Notes: generated by a model from the letters alone, not told the origin. Counted from the first letter of the stretch, positions 34,036 to 43,469 are shown. The stretch is DNA of 64,000 bases from an uncultured Streptomyces sp. (GCF_947488945.1 NZ_CANLBS010000005.1:124001-188000), one strand, 5' to 3'. Made by a program: numbers and translations.

Positions 34036-35123
34036 TCTGTCCGCACTGCGCACGCTCGCTGCTCCGCAAGCAGCGCTCCGGCCAGATCTGCTCCTTCTGC
34101 CGGCGGCGGTACGCCCTGGACCCGAAGACCAACCCGCTGCGGCTCCACGACATCCGGGTGCGCAAGGTCCTCGACAGGATCACGGACGAGGGGCGGCACC
34201 GGGTGGCCCCCGGCCAGCTCTGGTACGCGCTGTCCCGGCGGTCGCTGCGGGAGAGCCGTTTCGGCGCCGGGTGCCTGGGCGGGGCGTTCCTCGCCGGGGG
34301 CTTCCTGACGTTCGGCGGCCTGGTGAGTGAAACGGTCCCGGTGACGGCCGTGGGCGGCGTCCTGGTCCTGGTGGGGCTCGCACTGCTGGTCGCACGCGCC
34401 TCGGGGGCGGGCCTCGGCAGACCCCCGGTGCCCCGGGCCGCCTTCCGCCCGCTGGTGCTCGACCCGTGGAAAGGAGTGTACGGCGGGCTGCCGCCCGGGG
34501 TGGTCGACGACCGGTCGTATCCGGCGCGCGGGTCCGGCGTACCGCCCGCGCGGTCCGCGACTGCGGGCCCCGCCGGGCCGCGACGGTCCGCGCCCGCCGT
34601 GCTGCTGTGCCCCGACCCGTCGGTCGCCGTCTTCCTCACGGCGGCCGGGCTGCCGCAACGGCACGGTCTGGTGCTCGCCCCCTCGCTCGACGAGGTACGG
34701 GCCCTGCCGTCCGGTGGCCCGGTGCTCGTCCTGCACGACGCGGACGCGGCGGGCGCTCTCCTCGTGATGCGGGCCAGGGCCGCCCTTCCGGGGCGCCGGG
34801 TGGTGGACGCCGGACTCCCGCTGCGCAGATTCCGCGCCCTGCCGCGAGCGGTGCCCTTCCGCGACCCGGCGCACCGGCCGGACGCCGCGGCGCTGGACGA
34901 ACTGCGGGCCTCCGGGGGGTTCGACGCCTCCGAGCTGGCCTGGCTGGCACGCGGCTGGAGTTACCCGCTGGTGGGGGTGGCCCCGGCCAAGCTGCTGGCG
35001 GCCGTGGAACGCGCCGCCGGGCGGGCCGTCGGACCCGGGGACCCCGATCGCCGGCGGGCCGAGGCCGTCGGCTTCCTCACCTGGCCCGGCACCGCCGGGC
35101 CGGAACGGAGGGCCGGCCGGTGA
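34032..35123 (+). CDS. Zinc-ribbon membrane protein with 5Y-CAP-like and TOPRIM-like motifs (paralogue A)
   Basis: 363 residues. Zinc ribbon C3-x2-C6...C20-x2-C23; a basic segment ending in GQLWYALSRR with Tyr65, resembling the Tyr-bearing winged helix (5Y-CAP) of Spo11/topoisomerase VI-A; two membrane helices about 78-98 and 103-121; then VLLCPD (190-195) and VLVLHDADAAG with the TOPRIM-type D236-x-D238-x-x-G241. The C-terminus (GVAPAKLLAAVERA...GFLTWP) is shared with the two following genes. I do not recognise a named family; the TOPRIM assignment is motif-based inference. It overlaps its neighbours by 4 bases on both sides. Confidence 0.72.
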   Translation: MICPHCARSLLRKQRSGQICSFCRRRYALDPKTNPLRLHDIRVRKVLDRITDEGRHRVAPGQLWYALSRRSLRESRFGAGCLGGAFLAGGFLTFGGLVSETVPVTAVGGVLVLVGLALLVARASGAGLGRPPVPRAAFRPLVLDPWKGVYGGLPPGVVDDRSYPARGSGVPPARSATAGPAGPRRSAPAVLLCPDPSVAVFLTAAGLPQRHGLVLAPSLDEVRALPSGGPVLVLHDADAAGALLVMRARAALPGRRVVDAGLPLRRFRALPRAVPFRDPAHRPDAAALDELRASGGFDASELAWLARGWSYPLVGVAPAKLLAAVERAAGRAVGPGDPDRRRAEAVGFLTWPGTAGPERRAGR

Positions 35124-36253
35124 TCTGTCCTCGCTGCTCGGCCTCGCTCAAGCGCCGGGAACGTACCGGCAGACGCTGTCCCCGCTGTACGTCCCGGTTC
35201 GCCCTGGACCCGGGCCTGGACGGACCGGGGATGCACGATCTGCGCGTCCGGCGCCGTGCCGATCGTGCCACCGACGGCGGCAGGCTGAAGGTCACCCTGA
35301 CGCAGCTCTGGTACGCCTGCGTCAACCACCACTCGGCGTGGGAGGCGGTCGGACGGCGCGGGACACCTCCGATGATCCGCGCCTTCGTGGCGATACCCGT
35401 GGTCACCGCCCTGCTGGTGGTGACCGGGCTGACCGCGTGGCCGCTCGCGCTCGTGCCGTCGGGCGCGGCCCTCGGCGTGCTGGTGGCGGCCGTCGCCCTG
35501 CGCCACCGCGAGGGCCGTCCCGCCGGGTCCCGGATCACCCCGCCCCGGCTCTCGTTCACCGGGCTGATGCGGAACACCTGGACGCCGGTGTACGGACGGC
35601 TGCCGGCGGGCGTCGTGGACGACCCTCCGCCCGCCGCCGCACCGCCCGCGCCGGAACCGCTGCGGCAGCCGCGGGCCGTGCTGCTGTGCACCGACGCGCC
35701 GGTCGCGCACTTCCTCCGGGTCAACGGCGTTCCGGCGCGGCTGCGGGCGGTCCTGGTCGAGGTGCGGCCCTCGGTCGGGGCGTCGCGGCGCGGCGCGCGG
35801 ACCAAGGACGCGCTGGCCCGGCTGGCCCCGTTCCGGCCCGCCGTTCCCCTCGTGCTGGTGCGCGACCAGGACGCCGAGGGGGCGTTGCTGGCGGCGGTGC
35901 TGCGGGCGGCGCGGCCCGGACAGATCGTGGTGGACGTGTGTCCGCCGCGGACGGGGCCGGGCGGCCGGGACGCGGTCACCGTCCTGACCGGCGTCCGGGA
36001 CTTCTCCGTCGAGGAACTGCGGGCGCTCGGCGGACTCTCCGCGGACGAGGCGGCCCGGCTGGCGGCGGGGTTCGTCCGCCCGGTCGCGGCGGTTCCGCCG
36101 CCGGTGCTGATGTCCGTCGTCGAGCAGGCGGTCGCCCGTGCCGTGGCGCTCGCCCCGGCCGGCGCACGCGACGCCGGCGGCTTCCTGAGCTGGCCCCCGC
36201 GCCCCGACCAGCCTCACGGTCCGGCCCGCGGGAAGGGCGGTGTGTCCTCGTGA
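35120..36253 (+). CDS. Zinc-ribbon membrane protein with 5Y-CAP-like and TOPRIM-like motifs (paralogue B)
   Basis: 377 residues, GTG start in a 4-base overlap. Collinear with paralogue A: C3-x2-C6 and C20-x2-C23 zinc ribbon, TQLWYACVNHH with Tyr65 at the identical position, membrane helices about 86-105 and 107-127, VLLCTD about 187-192, and LVLVRDQDAEG with D249-x-D251-x-x-G254, then VPPPVLMSVVEQA...GFLSWP at the C-terminus. A tandem duplication followed by strong divergence explains the pair. Joining a nucleic-acid-type active site to a membrane anchor and zinc ribbon is unusual. Function unknown. Confidence 0.72.
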   Translation: MICPRCSASLKRRERTGRRCPRCTSRFALDPGLDGPGMHDLRVRRRADRATDGGRLKVTLTQLWYACVNHHSAWEAVGRRGTPPMIRAFVAIPVVTALLVVTGLTAWPLALVPSGAALGVLVAAVALRHREGRPAGSRITPPRLSFTGLMRNTWTPVYGRLPAGVVDDPPPAAAPPAPEPLRQPRAVLLCTDAPVAHFLRVNGVPARLRAVLVEVRPSVGASRRGARTKDALARLAPFRPAVPLVLVRDQDAEGALLAAVLRAARPGQIVVDVCPPRTGPGGRDAVTVLTGVRDFSVEELRALGGLSADEAARLAAGFVRPVAAVPPPVLMSVVEQAVARAVALAPAGARDAGGFLSWPPRPDQPHGPARGKGGVSS

Positions 36254-37140
36254 GTCCCACTCCCTTCACCGCCGCGTCCTTCACTTCGGCCGGCGACCGG
36301 CTGCTCGCCCGTGCCGTCGAGGCCGCCGCCGCCCGCGCGGCGCTCCCCGGCCGCGTGCGATTCACCGAGCGGCAGTTGTACTACGAGACGTGCCGCCTGC
36401 TCAGTCCGTCGACGCGATTGCCGGTGCGTCCGGCCCGCTCCGCCCCGCCCGCGCTGCGGCTCACCCGGTTCGCCGGGGTGCTCGCCGCACGGACCGGCCC
36501 GGTGCCGGGGCTGCTCGCGCCGGTGGCCCCGGACGCCTTCCGCCCACCCGCCGGAAGCGGTCGGCACGAGTCCGACCTGTACGCGTACGGGGTGCCGCGC
36601 CTGCTGCTCTGCCAGGACCGGGACATCGCCGCGATGCTGCTCGCCAACCAGATCCATCTGGAGGCGGCCTGCCCGGTGTTCCCGGTCGCGGACGCTCCCG
36701 CACCCGACGGGCCGCTGGTCGCCGCGCTGGTCCGGGCCCGGGGCGCCACCGTCCATGTGCTGCACGACGCGAGCCCGGCCGGGATCGCGCTGCCGCAACG
36801 GGTCCGGGCCGCCCTCGGCCCGCTGCCGGGCGTCCGGGTCGCGTCGATGGGCCTGGTTCCCCGGCACGCGGCGGCGCTGCGCCTCCCCTCCGGGCGCGGG
36901 CCGTCGTACGCCTCCGGGGTGCGGGACGCCATGGGGCCGTTGCCGGCCGGGCTGCGGCCCGACGAGGCCGCCTGGCTGGACCGGGGCCGGTTCGCGGAGG
37001 TGGCCGCCGTGCCGCCGGCCCGGTTGCTGCGGGCCGTACTGCGGATGACCCGCGGCCTGTCGCGCCCCGCGCGCGGGTCCGTCCGGGAGGACCTGCGGGA
37101 GCTGCGCGCCGCGGGGTTCCTCAGTTGGCCCGCCCCGTGA
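36250..37140 (+). CDS. Soluble Spo11/TopoVI-A-like TOPRIM protein (paralogue C)
   Basis: 296 residues, GTG start overlapping paralogue B. No zinc ribbon and no membrane helix. Residues 37-51 read RFTERQLYYETCRLL, close to the catalytic Tyr motif of 5Y-CAP domains (Tyr44/Tyr45); LLLCQDRDIAAMLL follows at about 118-131, and VHVLHDASPAG at 168-178, where the TOPRIM second Asp is replaced by Ser175. The C-terminus VPPARLLRAVLRM...GFLSWP matches A and B. It is probably the ancestral soluble form, with A and B elaborated from it. The Ser suggests altered metal binding, so activity is uncertain. Confidence 0.72.
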   Translation: MSPTPFTAASFTSAGDRLLARAVEAAAARAALPGRVRFTERQLYYETCRLLSPSTRLPVRPARSAPPALRLTRFAGVLAARTGPVPGLLAPVAPDAFRPPAGSGRHESDLYAYGVPRLLLCQDRDIAAMLLANQIHLEAACPVFPVADAPAPDGPLVAALVRARGATVHVLHDASPAGIALPQRVRAALGPLPGVRVASMGLVPRHAAALRLPSGRGPSYASGVRDAMGPLPAGLRPDEAAWLDRGRFAEVAAVPPARLLRAVLRMTRGLSRPARGSVREDLRELRAAGFLSWPAP

Positions 37141-37192
37141 GCGCGGCCCCGCCCCTTCGCCGTCCGTCCGACACACCCGAGGTACGCAGACG

Positions 37193-37744
37193 ATGATCAG
37201 GCCCGAAGAGACCGGATACACCGACGAGTTGCTGGCCGACGGCAGCGTCCACCGGCGGTACGAGAACGGCCGCGAGGAGTGGCGCCGCCGGGACCCGGCC
37301 GGTGGCCCGGTGGTCCACTGGCACGACGACCGGCAGGGGTCCGGCACGGACGAGCCGCTGGGCGACCGGATCATCAAGCGGGTGCTGGCCGACGGCACGG
37401 TGATCTACGGCAGGGACATCGGTTACGGCCGCACCCTGTGGGGGGACGGCGGGACGGTGATGGTCAACCGGACGTCGTTCGGCGGCCGGATGGGCGCCCT
37501 GCTGGTCGGCCTCGGCGTGGCCGGACTGGCGGTCACCGCCGCGCAGTTGCCACCGCAGGCCCTGAGCGAGGAGGAGGAAGAGGAGTTGCGCCGGCAGGCA
37601 CAGAGCCAGTCTTCTTCCGGCGGGGACGGGGGCGGCGGGGACAGCGGCGGGGCCGGCGGGGACGGCTCCGGGGACACCGGCGAAGACTGGGACGCCGACT
37701 GGGGCGACGACCAGGACGCCTGGAGCGACGACGACTTCGGCTGA
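37193..37744 (+). CDS. MORN-like membrane protein with acidic Gly/Asp tail
   Basis: 183 residues; ATG 37193 with GAGGT upstream (a second ATG follows immediately). The N-terminal 100 residues carry repeated short beta units of the form ELLADGSVHRRYENGREEW and RVLADGTVIYGRDIG, like MORN or toxin-antitoxin repeat proteins. One membrane helix (ALLVGLGVAGLAVTAAQL, about 103-120) and then a Glu run and a Gly/Asp-rich tail. It lies 52 bases after paralogue C on the same strand, so it probably belongs to the operon. No family assigned. Confidence 0.7.
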   Translation: MIRPEETGYTDELLADGSVHRRYENGREEWRRRDPAGGPVVHWHDDRQGSGTDEPLGDRIIKRVLADGTVIYGRDIGYGRTLWGDGGTVMVNRTSFGGRMGALLVGLGVAGLAVTAAQLPPQALSEEEEEELRRQAQSQSSSGGDGGGGDSGGAGGDGSGDTGEDWDADWGDDQDAWSDDDFG

Positions 37745-37789
37745 CCGGCCCCGCCCCCGCGTCACCGTCCCCTCGTGAAAGGAGCCACC

Positions 37790-39559
37790 GTGGCACGCTT
37801 CTGCGCCTGTCTCGCCCCGACGTCCGACCGGGCCCGCGGCCATCTGCTGGCCATGGGAGCGTCCGTCGCCGCCGAAACCGCCCCGGCCCCGGCGGGGTTC
37901 GGGCTGATCGCGGCCGAACCGGGCCGTGCGGCGGGACCGTTCGAGGCGTACGGGCGGCGGGCGGTGGGCGAGGTCACCCTGCACAACCGTTCCGCCCTGC
38001 GCGCCGCCCTGCGCCGGCACGGGGACCCCGCGCCCGCGGAGTGCGCCGACGGTGAACTGCTGTTGCGCTGCTGGGCGTTGCTCGGTGAGGCGGGAGTGGC
38101 GCTCGCCGAGGGGATGTTCGTCCTGGCGGTCGCGGACGGTCCCGACCTGGTGCTGGTGCGCGACCACGTGGGCAGCCGGACGATGTTCTACGCGCGGGCG
38201 GGCGACGCCTGGGCGGCGTCCACGTCGCTGCGGGCGCTGCGGCGCTGGCCGGCGCTCGGCGCCTCGCTGAACCTCGCCGCGGTCCGCTCCTTCCTGACGT
38301 TCGCCTACCTGCCGGGCGAGGAGACGCTGCTGACCGGGGTGCGCGAGATGCTGCCCGGCAGGATCCTGCGGCTGACGCCCGACGGAACAGCCGTCCCGTC
38401 GGTGTTCTGGGAGCCGCGCGAGCGGCTGGAGCAGCCCGCCCCCGACAGTCCCGACGGCCATGTCCGGACCCTGCGGGCACTGCTGGAGACCGCGACGGCC
38501 GAGCGGCTGCCGGCCGCCGAGCCAGCGGCGGTGCTGCTGTCCGGCGGCGTCGACAGTTCCCTGGTCACGGCGCTCGCGGCGAAGCTGCACCACCATCCGG
38601 TGCACACGTACTCGATCAGCTTCGGCGACGGCCTCCCCAACGAGCTGGGCTACTCGGGGCTGGTCGCGGCGCACTGCCACACCCGCCACCGGGTGCTGAA
38701 CGTCTCCGGGGCCACCGTCGCGGCCCGGCTGGCGGAGGCCGCGGCCCTGCTGGACAGCCCGGTCGGCGACCCGTTGACGGTCCCCAATCTGATCCTGGCG
38801 GAGACGGTCGCCGCGGACGGGGCTTCGGTGGTGCTGAACGGCGAGGGCGGCGACCCCGTCTTCGGCGGCCCGAAGAACCTCCCCATGCTGGTGCAGGAGA
38901 TGCACCGCTCCCCCGGCGCGCCCTGGGACGAGGACCGGGCGACGGCCTACGTGCGCGCGTACCGCAAGTGCTGGACCGACCTCCCGGAACTGCTGTCGCC
39001 GCAAGCGCTGCGGTCCCTGGAGGACGCTCCGCTCCCGCAGCGCCTGGTGGCCCCGTACCTCGTGGAGGGGCCGGAGAGCCCGTACCGGATGGGCGCGTTG
39101 CTCAACCAGTTGCTGCACTGCAACCTGCGGACCAAGGGCGCCCATCACATCCTCACCAAGGTCGAGCGGCTCACCTCCTCGCAGGGGGTGGAGGGGCGCT
39201 CGCCGCTCTTCGACCGCCGGGTGGTGGACCACGCGTTCGCCACTCCCCCGGAGTTCAAGCTGCGCGGGACCGCGGAGAAGTGGGTGCTGAAGGAGGCGGT
39301 GCGCGATCTGCTCCCCGGCACGGTGGTGGACCGCCCGAAGAGCGGGATGCGGGTCCCGGTCCAGCAGTGGCTGACCGGTCCTCTGCGCGAGCTGGGCAAC
39401 GACCTGCTGCTCGGGCGCGGGGCCCGTCGCCGGGGACTGTTCCGCCAGGACACGGTCCGCACCTGGATGAAGGGGGGCGGCACGCTCCTGCCCCGCCAGG
39501 GCGGCAAACTCTGGCTCGTCCTCACCCTGGAGCTGTGGCTGGACTCGTACGACCTGTGA
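37790..39559 (+). CDS. Asparagine-synthetase-like ATP-dependent ligase lacking the glutaminase cysteine
   Basis: 589 residues from GTG 37790, which has AAAGGAG 6 bases upstream. The C-terminal synthetase domain has the ATP pyrophosphatase loop SGGVDSS at 251-257 and a NGEGGDPVFGG motif. The N-terminal domain keeps the glutamine-amidotransferase fold (LVLVRDHVGSRTMFYA) but begins Met-Ala-Arg-Phe, so Cys2 is missing and ammonia cannot come from glutamine there. That pattern is found in beta-lactam synthetases and lasso-peptide cyclases, which adenylate a carboxylate and let an internal amine attack. No lasso precursor or leader peptidase is visible nearby. Same strand as the TOPRIM operon, 45 bases after the MORN-like gene. 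Confidence 0.85.
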   Translation: MARFCACLAPTSDRARGHLLAMGASVAAETAPAPAGFGLIAAEPGRAAGPFEAYGRRAVGEVTLHNRSALRAALRRHGDPAPAECADGELLLRCWALLGEAGVALAEGMFVLAVADGPDLVLVRDHVGSRTMFYARAGDAWAASTSLRALRRWPALGASLNLAAVRSFLTFAYLPGEETLLTGVREMLPGRILRLTPDGTAVPSVFWEPRERLEQPAPDSPDGHVRTLRALLETATAERLPAAEPAAVLLSGGVDSSLVTALAAKLHHHPVHTYSISFGDGLPNELGYSGLVAAHCHTRHRVLNVSGATVAARLAEAAALLDSPVGDPLTVPNLILAETVAADGASVVLNGEGGDPVFGGPKNLPMLVQEMHRSPGAPWDEDRATAYVRAYRKCWTDLPELLSPQALRSLEDAPLPQRLVAPYLVEGPESPYRMGALLNQLLHCNLRTKGAHHILTKVERLTSSQGVEGRSPLFDRRVVDHAFATPPEFKLRGTAEKWVLKEAVRDLLPGTVVDRPKSGMRVPVQQWLTGPLRELGNDLLLGRGARRRGLFRQDTVRTWMKGGGTLLPRQGGKLWLVLTLELWLDSYDL

Positions 39560-39677
39560 GGCGGAGCCGGTGCGGGAAGATCCACGCGCGGCCTTCACCC
39601 GGTCCCGGCGAACTCCCCCACAGGCGGCGGTCGTACCGTATGACCTGTCCCGATGTGACCACGAAGGCGGTTGCCGC

Positions 39678-40649
39678 ATGGCCCTGTTCGACATGTCCCT
39701 GGAAGAACTGCGCACGTACCGGAGCCGGTCCGTGGAACCGGAGGACTTCGACGCCTTCTGGTCCACGACGCTGGAGGAGACCGCGAACCACCCCCTGGAC
39801 GTCCGCTTCACCCCCCGGGAGACCGGGCTGAAGACCGTCGAGGTGTACGACGTGACCTACGCGGGATTCGGCGGCCACCCGGTGAAGGGCTGGTTCGTCC
39901 TCCCGGCCGGCACCACCGGACCGGTCCCCGTGGTGGTGGAGTTCATCGGTTACGGCGGCGGGCGCGGCCTGCCGCACACCCATCTGCTGTACGCCTCCGC
40001 CGGGTTCGCTCATTTCGTGATGGACACCCGGGGCCAGGGCAGCGGGTGGGCGCCGGGCGCCACGGCCGACCCGGTGGGCAGCGCGCCCGCGTACCCCGGT
40101 TTCCTCACCCGGGGGATCGAGGACCCGCGGGAGTACTACTACCGCCGGGTCTACACCGACGCGGTGCGGGCCGTGGAGGCGGCGCGGGCGCATCCGCTGG
40201 TCGACGCCGCGCGCACGGCGGCGGTGGGGATCAGCCAGGGCGGCGGGATCACGCTCGCCGTCTCCGGTCTGGTGCCGGATCTCGCGGCGGTGGTGCCGGA
40301 CGTCCCGTTCCTCTGCGACTTCCCGCGGGCCCTGACGCTGACCGACCGCAACCCCTACCGCGAGGTCGGCAACTACCTCAAGACGCACCGGGGCCGCGCC
40401 GAGCAGGCGAGGCGGACGCTCTCGTACTTCGACGGCGTGCACTTCGCCGCGCGGGCGACCGCGCCCGCGCTGTTCTCCACGGCGCTGGAGGACCAGACCT
40501 GCCCGCCGTCCACGGTGTACGCCGCGTTCAACGCCTACGCGCACGCCGAGAAGTCGATCGAGGTCTACGACTTCAACGACCACGAGGGCGGCGGCCCGTT
40601 CCAGGAGGCGGCCCGGCTCGCCTGGCTGCCGGGGCGGCTGACGGCCTGA
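39678..40649 (+). CDS. Acetylxylan esterase / cephalosporin-C deacetylase (CE7 family)
   Basis: 323 residues, ATG with GAAGG upstream. Alpha/beta-hydrolase of carbohydrate esterase family 7: oxyanion region VEFIGYGGGRG, MDTRGQGSGW, nucleophile Ser in GISQGG, Asp in EDQTCPP, and catalytic His in NDHEGGG. It removes acetyl groups from xylo-oligosaccharides or antibiotics. No signal peptide, so it acts inside the cell. It lies 118 bases after the synthetase gene and may be transcribed separately. Confidence 0.93.
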   Translation: MALFDMSLEELRTYRSRSVEPEDFDAFWSTTLEETANHPLDVRFTPRETGLKTVEVYDVTYAGFGGHPVKGWFVLPAGTTGPVPVVVEFIGYGGGRGLPHTHLLYASAGFAHFVMDTRGQGSGWAPGATADPVGSAPAYPGFLTRGIEDPREYYYRRVYTDAVRAVEAARAHPLVDAARTAAVGISQGGGITLAVSGLVPDLAAVVPDVPFLCDFPRALTLTDRNPYREVGNYLKTHRGRAEQARRTLSYFDGVHFAARATAPALFSTALEDQTCPPSTVYAAFNAYAHAEKSIEVYDFNDHEGGGPFQEAARLAWLPGRLTA

Positions 40650-40696
40650 CGGGCGCGGGCCGGTCCGCCCCACGCGGGGCGACCGGCCCGGACCGG

Positions 40697-41959
40697 TCAG
40701 AAGGTGACGGCGTCGCGGACGAGCGGACTGGTCATGCAGTGGCCGCCGCCGCGCCCCCGGCCGAGCTCCGCGCCGACGATCTCGATGACCTCCACGCCGG
40801 CCTTCCGCAGCAGGGCGTTGGTCTGCGTGTTCCGGTCGTAGGTGAAGACGACGCCGGGCTCCAGCGCGACCGCGTTGTTCCCGCTGTCCCACTGCTGGCG
40901 CTCGGAGGCGTACTCGTCCCCGCCGGTCTCGATGATCCGCAGCCTTCCGGTCAGGCCGAGGCCGTCGGCGACCACGTCCGTGAACGGGGTGGCGCCCTCG
41001 TCGACGATGTCGACCCCCGCCGGCCCGTCGCCGGGGCGCAGCGAGAAGGTGTGGACGGCCTCCATGATCTTCGGGTAGAGCGTCACGATGTCGCGGTCGG
41101 CGAAGGTGAAGACGGTGTCCAGGTGCATCGCCGAGCGGAGTTTGGGCATGCCCGCTACGATGACGTGCTCGGCGGCGCCGTGGGCGAACAGCGACGCGGC
41201 CACCTGGGTGATCGCCTGCCGGGAGGTGCGCTCACTCATGCCCATGAGGACGACGCCGTTGCCGACCGGCATGATGTCGCCGCCCTCGAAGGTGGCCTGG
41301 CCCCAGTCCCGCTCCGGGTCGCCCCACCACACGGTGGCGTCCTGGTAGTCGGGGTGGAAGGTGTAGATCGCCTTCATCAGCAGGGTCTCGCCGTGGCGCG
41401 CGGGCCAGAACAGGGGGTTGAGGGTGACCCCGCCGTACAGCCAGCAGGTGGTGTCCCGGGTGTAGAGGGTGTTCGGCAGCGGCGGCATCAGGTACTCGCG
41501 GGACGCCGTGGACTCGCGGGCCAGCGCGAGGTAACCGGAGCGGAACTCGTCGGGGAGGTCCGAGGTGGACAGTCCGCCGATGAGGTGATCGGCGAGCGGG
41601 CGCAGCTCCAGCGTCTCCAGGAAGGCGCGGGTTCCGTCGACGAGCCCGAGGCCGACCTCGTTGGCGGTGATCTTGCGGTCCAGCAGCCAGTCCCGGGCGC
41701 CGGGGACGGCCATGGTCTCGGCGAGCAGTTCGTGCAGTTCGACGACCTCCACGCCGGCCCCGCGCATCTTGGCGACGAAGTCGGCGTGGTCGCGCTGGGC
41801 GTTCTCCACCCACATCACGTCGTCGAACAGCAGGTCGGCGGAGTTGGTCGGGGTGAGCCTGCGGTGCGCCATGCCGGGCGCGCAGACCAGGACCTTGCGC
41901 AGCTTGCCGACCTCGGAGTGGACGCCGAGCGCCGGTCGGGGGGTGGGGAGGTCGGTCAC
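40697..41959 (-). CDS. arcA: Arginine deiminase
   Basis: 420 residues, GTG start with GAAAGG upstream. Full-length ADI with substrate and catalytic motifs [14 protein letters not shown] and the active-site Cys408 in GGGHCMTSP near the C-terminus. It converts arginine to citrulline and ammonia, the first step of the ADI pathway that yields ATP under oxygen or energy limitation and raises pH. It follows the antiporter gene at a 55-base distance on the same strand, so an arcD-arcA operon is likely. Ornithine carbamoyltransferase and carbamate kinase genes are not in the window. Confidence 0.96.
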   Translation of the reverse strand: MTDLPTPRPALGVHSEVGKLRKVLVCAPGMAHRRLTPTNSADLLFDDVMWVENAQRDHADFVAKMRGAGVEVVELHELLAETMAVPGARDWLLDRKITANEVGLGLVDGTRAFLETLELRPLADHLIGGLSTSDLPDEFRSGYLALARESTASREYLMPPLPNTLYTRDTTCWLYGGVTLNPLFWPARHGETLLMKAIYTFHPDYQDATVWWGDPERDWGQATFEGGDIMPVGNGVVLMGMSERTSRQAITQVAASLFAHGAAEHVIVAGMPKLRSAMHLDTVFTFADRDIVTLYPKIMEAVHTFSLRPGDGPAGVDIVDEGATPFTDVVADGLGLTGRLRIIETGGDEYASERQQWDSGNNAVALEPGVVFTYDRNTQTNALLRKAGVEVIEIVGAELGRGRGGGHCMTSPLVRDAVTF

Positions 41960-42014
41960 GGCAGGAGCCTTTCGGAAGGGTGTGGACGCCGGTGGGTGCC
42001 TGCGGGCGGACGGG

Positions 42015-43469
42015 TCACAGCTCGATCCAGCCCGCGGCCAGCGCGATCACGCCGAGGACGGCGCCGACCACGGAGAGCCCGCAGAGCACGGCCTCGGCGG
42101 GCGAGAACGCGCGGCGGTTCTGCTCCTGGCGGGCCTTGACGAACAGGATGGTGGAGGGCGCGTAGAGGATGAACGAGACCAGGACGGACTTCAGCCCGGC
42201 CGCGTACAGCAGGAAGGCGGTGTAGAGGACGGCCAGGGCGGCGATCACGAGTTCGCTCCGGGTGGAGCGCCCCACCGCTCCCTCCTGTTCGGGCCGCAGC
42301 GCGAGCTTGACCGCGAACGCCGCCGCCAGCAGGAACGGGATCAGGCTCAGCGCGCTCGTCAGGTCGAGAGCGAAGTTGAAGGCGTCGTCCGAGAACAGCG
42401 TGATGACGAGCACGATCTGGCTGAGCGCGGTCGTCATCAGGAGGGCGGGCACGGGCACGTCCTCGGAGGTGGCGCGCCGCAGGAAGCGGGGCATGTCGTC
42501 GTCCTTGGCGGCGACGAAGAGCACCTCCGCCGCCATCAGCGTCCACGCCAGATAGGCGCCGAGGACGGAGACGATGAGTCCGATGCTGACGAACCAGGTG
42601 CCCCAGGGGCCGACCGCCGCTTCCAGGACGCCGGCCATGGACGGCTGGCGCAGTTCGGCGATCTCGCCCATCGGCATGAGGCCGTAGGAGACGATGGTGA
42701 CCGAGGCGAAGACGGCGAAGACACTGAGGAAGCCGAGCAGGGTGGCGCGTCCGACGTCCTCGCGGCGCTTGGCGTGCCGGGAGTAGACGCTGGCCCCCTC
42801 GACGCCGAGGAAGACGAAGACGGTGGCGAGCATCGTGCCGCGCACCTGTTCGAAGAGGGAGCCCGCGTAGTCGGCGCCGCCGAAGTTGTCCGCGAACGCG
42901 GACGGGTCGAAGTAGAAGAGCGCCAGGACCACGAAGAACAGGATCGGGACGATCTTCGCCACGGTGACGATGCGGTTGATCGCCGCCGCTTCCTTCACGC
43001 CGCGCCGGATGAGCAGGAAGAACCCCCACAGCCCCACGGAGGACAGCACGATGGCGAGCAGCGTGTCGCCGTCGCCGAGCGCGGGCCAGATCGCCCCCAC
43101 CGTCGACATGATGAGCACCCAGTAGGTGACGTTGCCGACGCAGGCGCTGGCCCAGTAGCCGAAGGCGGAGAAGAAGCCGAGGTATTCGCCGAACCCCGCC
43201 TTGGCGTAGGCGTACACACCCGCGTCCAGGTCGGGTCTGCGGACGGCGAGCGCCTGGAAGACGAAGGCGAGCATCAGCATGCCGACGCCCGCGACGGTCC
43301 AGGAGATCAGGGCGCCGGCGACGCCCGTCTCGGCGGCGAACCTGCCGGGCAGCGAAAAGACGCCTGCGCCCACCATGGACCCGACGACCATCGCGGTCAG
43401 GGTCAGCAGTGTCAGTTTGACGGCGGGCCGCTCGGTGGCGCTTCCGGTGTCCGTCGCGGAGGCGCTCAT
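42015..43469 (-). CDS. arcD: Arginine/ornithine antiporter-like APC transporter
   Basis: 484 residues, ATG with GGAGGCGG upstream. Twelve or so membrane helices of the basic amino-acid/polyamine antiporter (APA) family: [18 protein letters not shown] at helix 1 (the GSG-like substrate loop), [16 protein letters not shown] and [19 protein letters not shown]. It exchanges arginine for ornithine across the cytoplasmic membrane. Its place directly upstream of arcA supports the name. A family member with other specificity (lysine, agmatine) cannot be excluded from sequence alone. Confidence 0.9.
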   Translation of the reverse strand: MSASATDTGSATERPAVKLTLLTLTAMVVGSMVGAGVFSLPGRFAAETGVAGALISWTVAGVGMLMLAFVFQALAVRRPDLDAGVYAYAKAGFGEYLGFFSAFGYWASACVGNVTYWVLIMSTVGAIWPALGDGDTLLAIVLSSVGLWGFFLLIRRGVKEAAAINRIVTVAKIVPILFFVVLALFYFDPSAFADNFGGADYAGSLFEQVRGTMLATVFVFLGVEGASVYSRHAKRREDVGRATLLGFLSVFAVFASVTIVSYGLMPMGEIAELRQPSMAGVLEAAVGPWGTWFVSIGLIVSVLGAYLAWTLMAAEVLFVAAKDDDMPRFLRRATSEDVPVPALLMTTALSQIVLVITLFSDDAFNFALDLTSALSLIPFLLAAAFAVKLALRPEQEGAVGRSTRSELVIAALAVLYTAFLLYAAGLKSVLVSFILYAPSTILFVKARQEQNRRAFSPAEAVLCGLSVVGAVLGVIALAAGWIEL

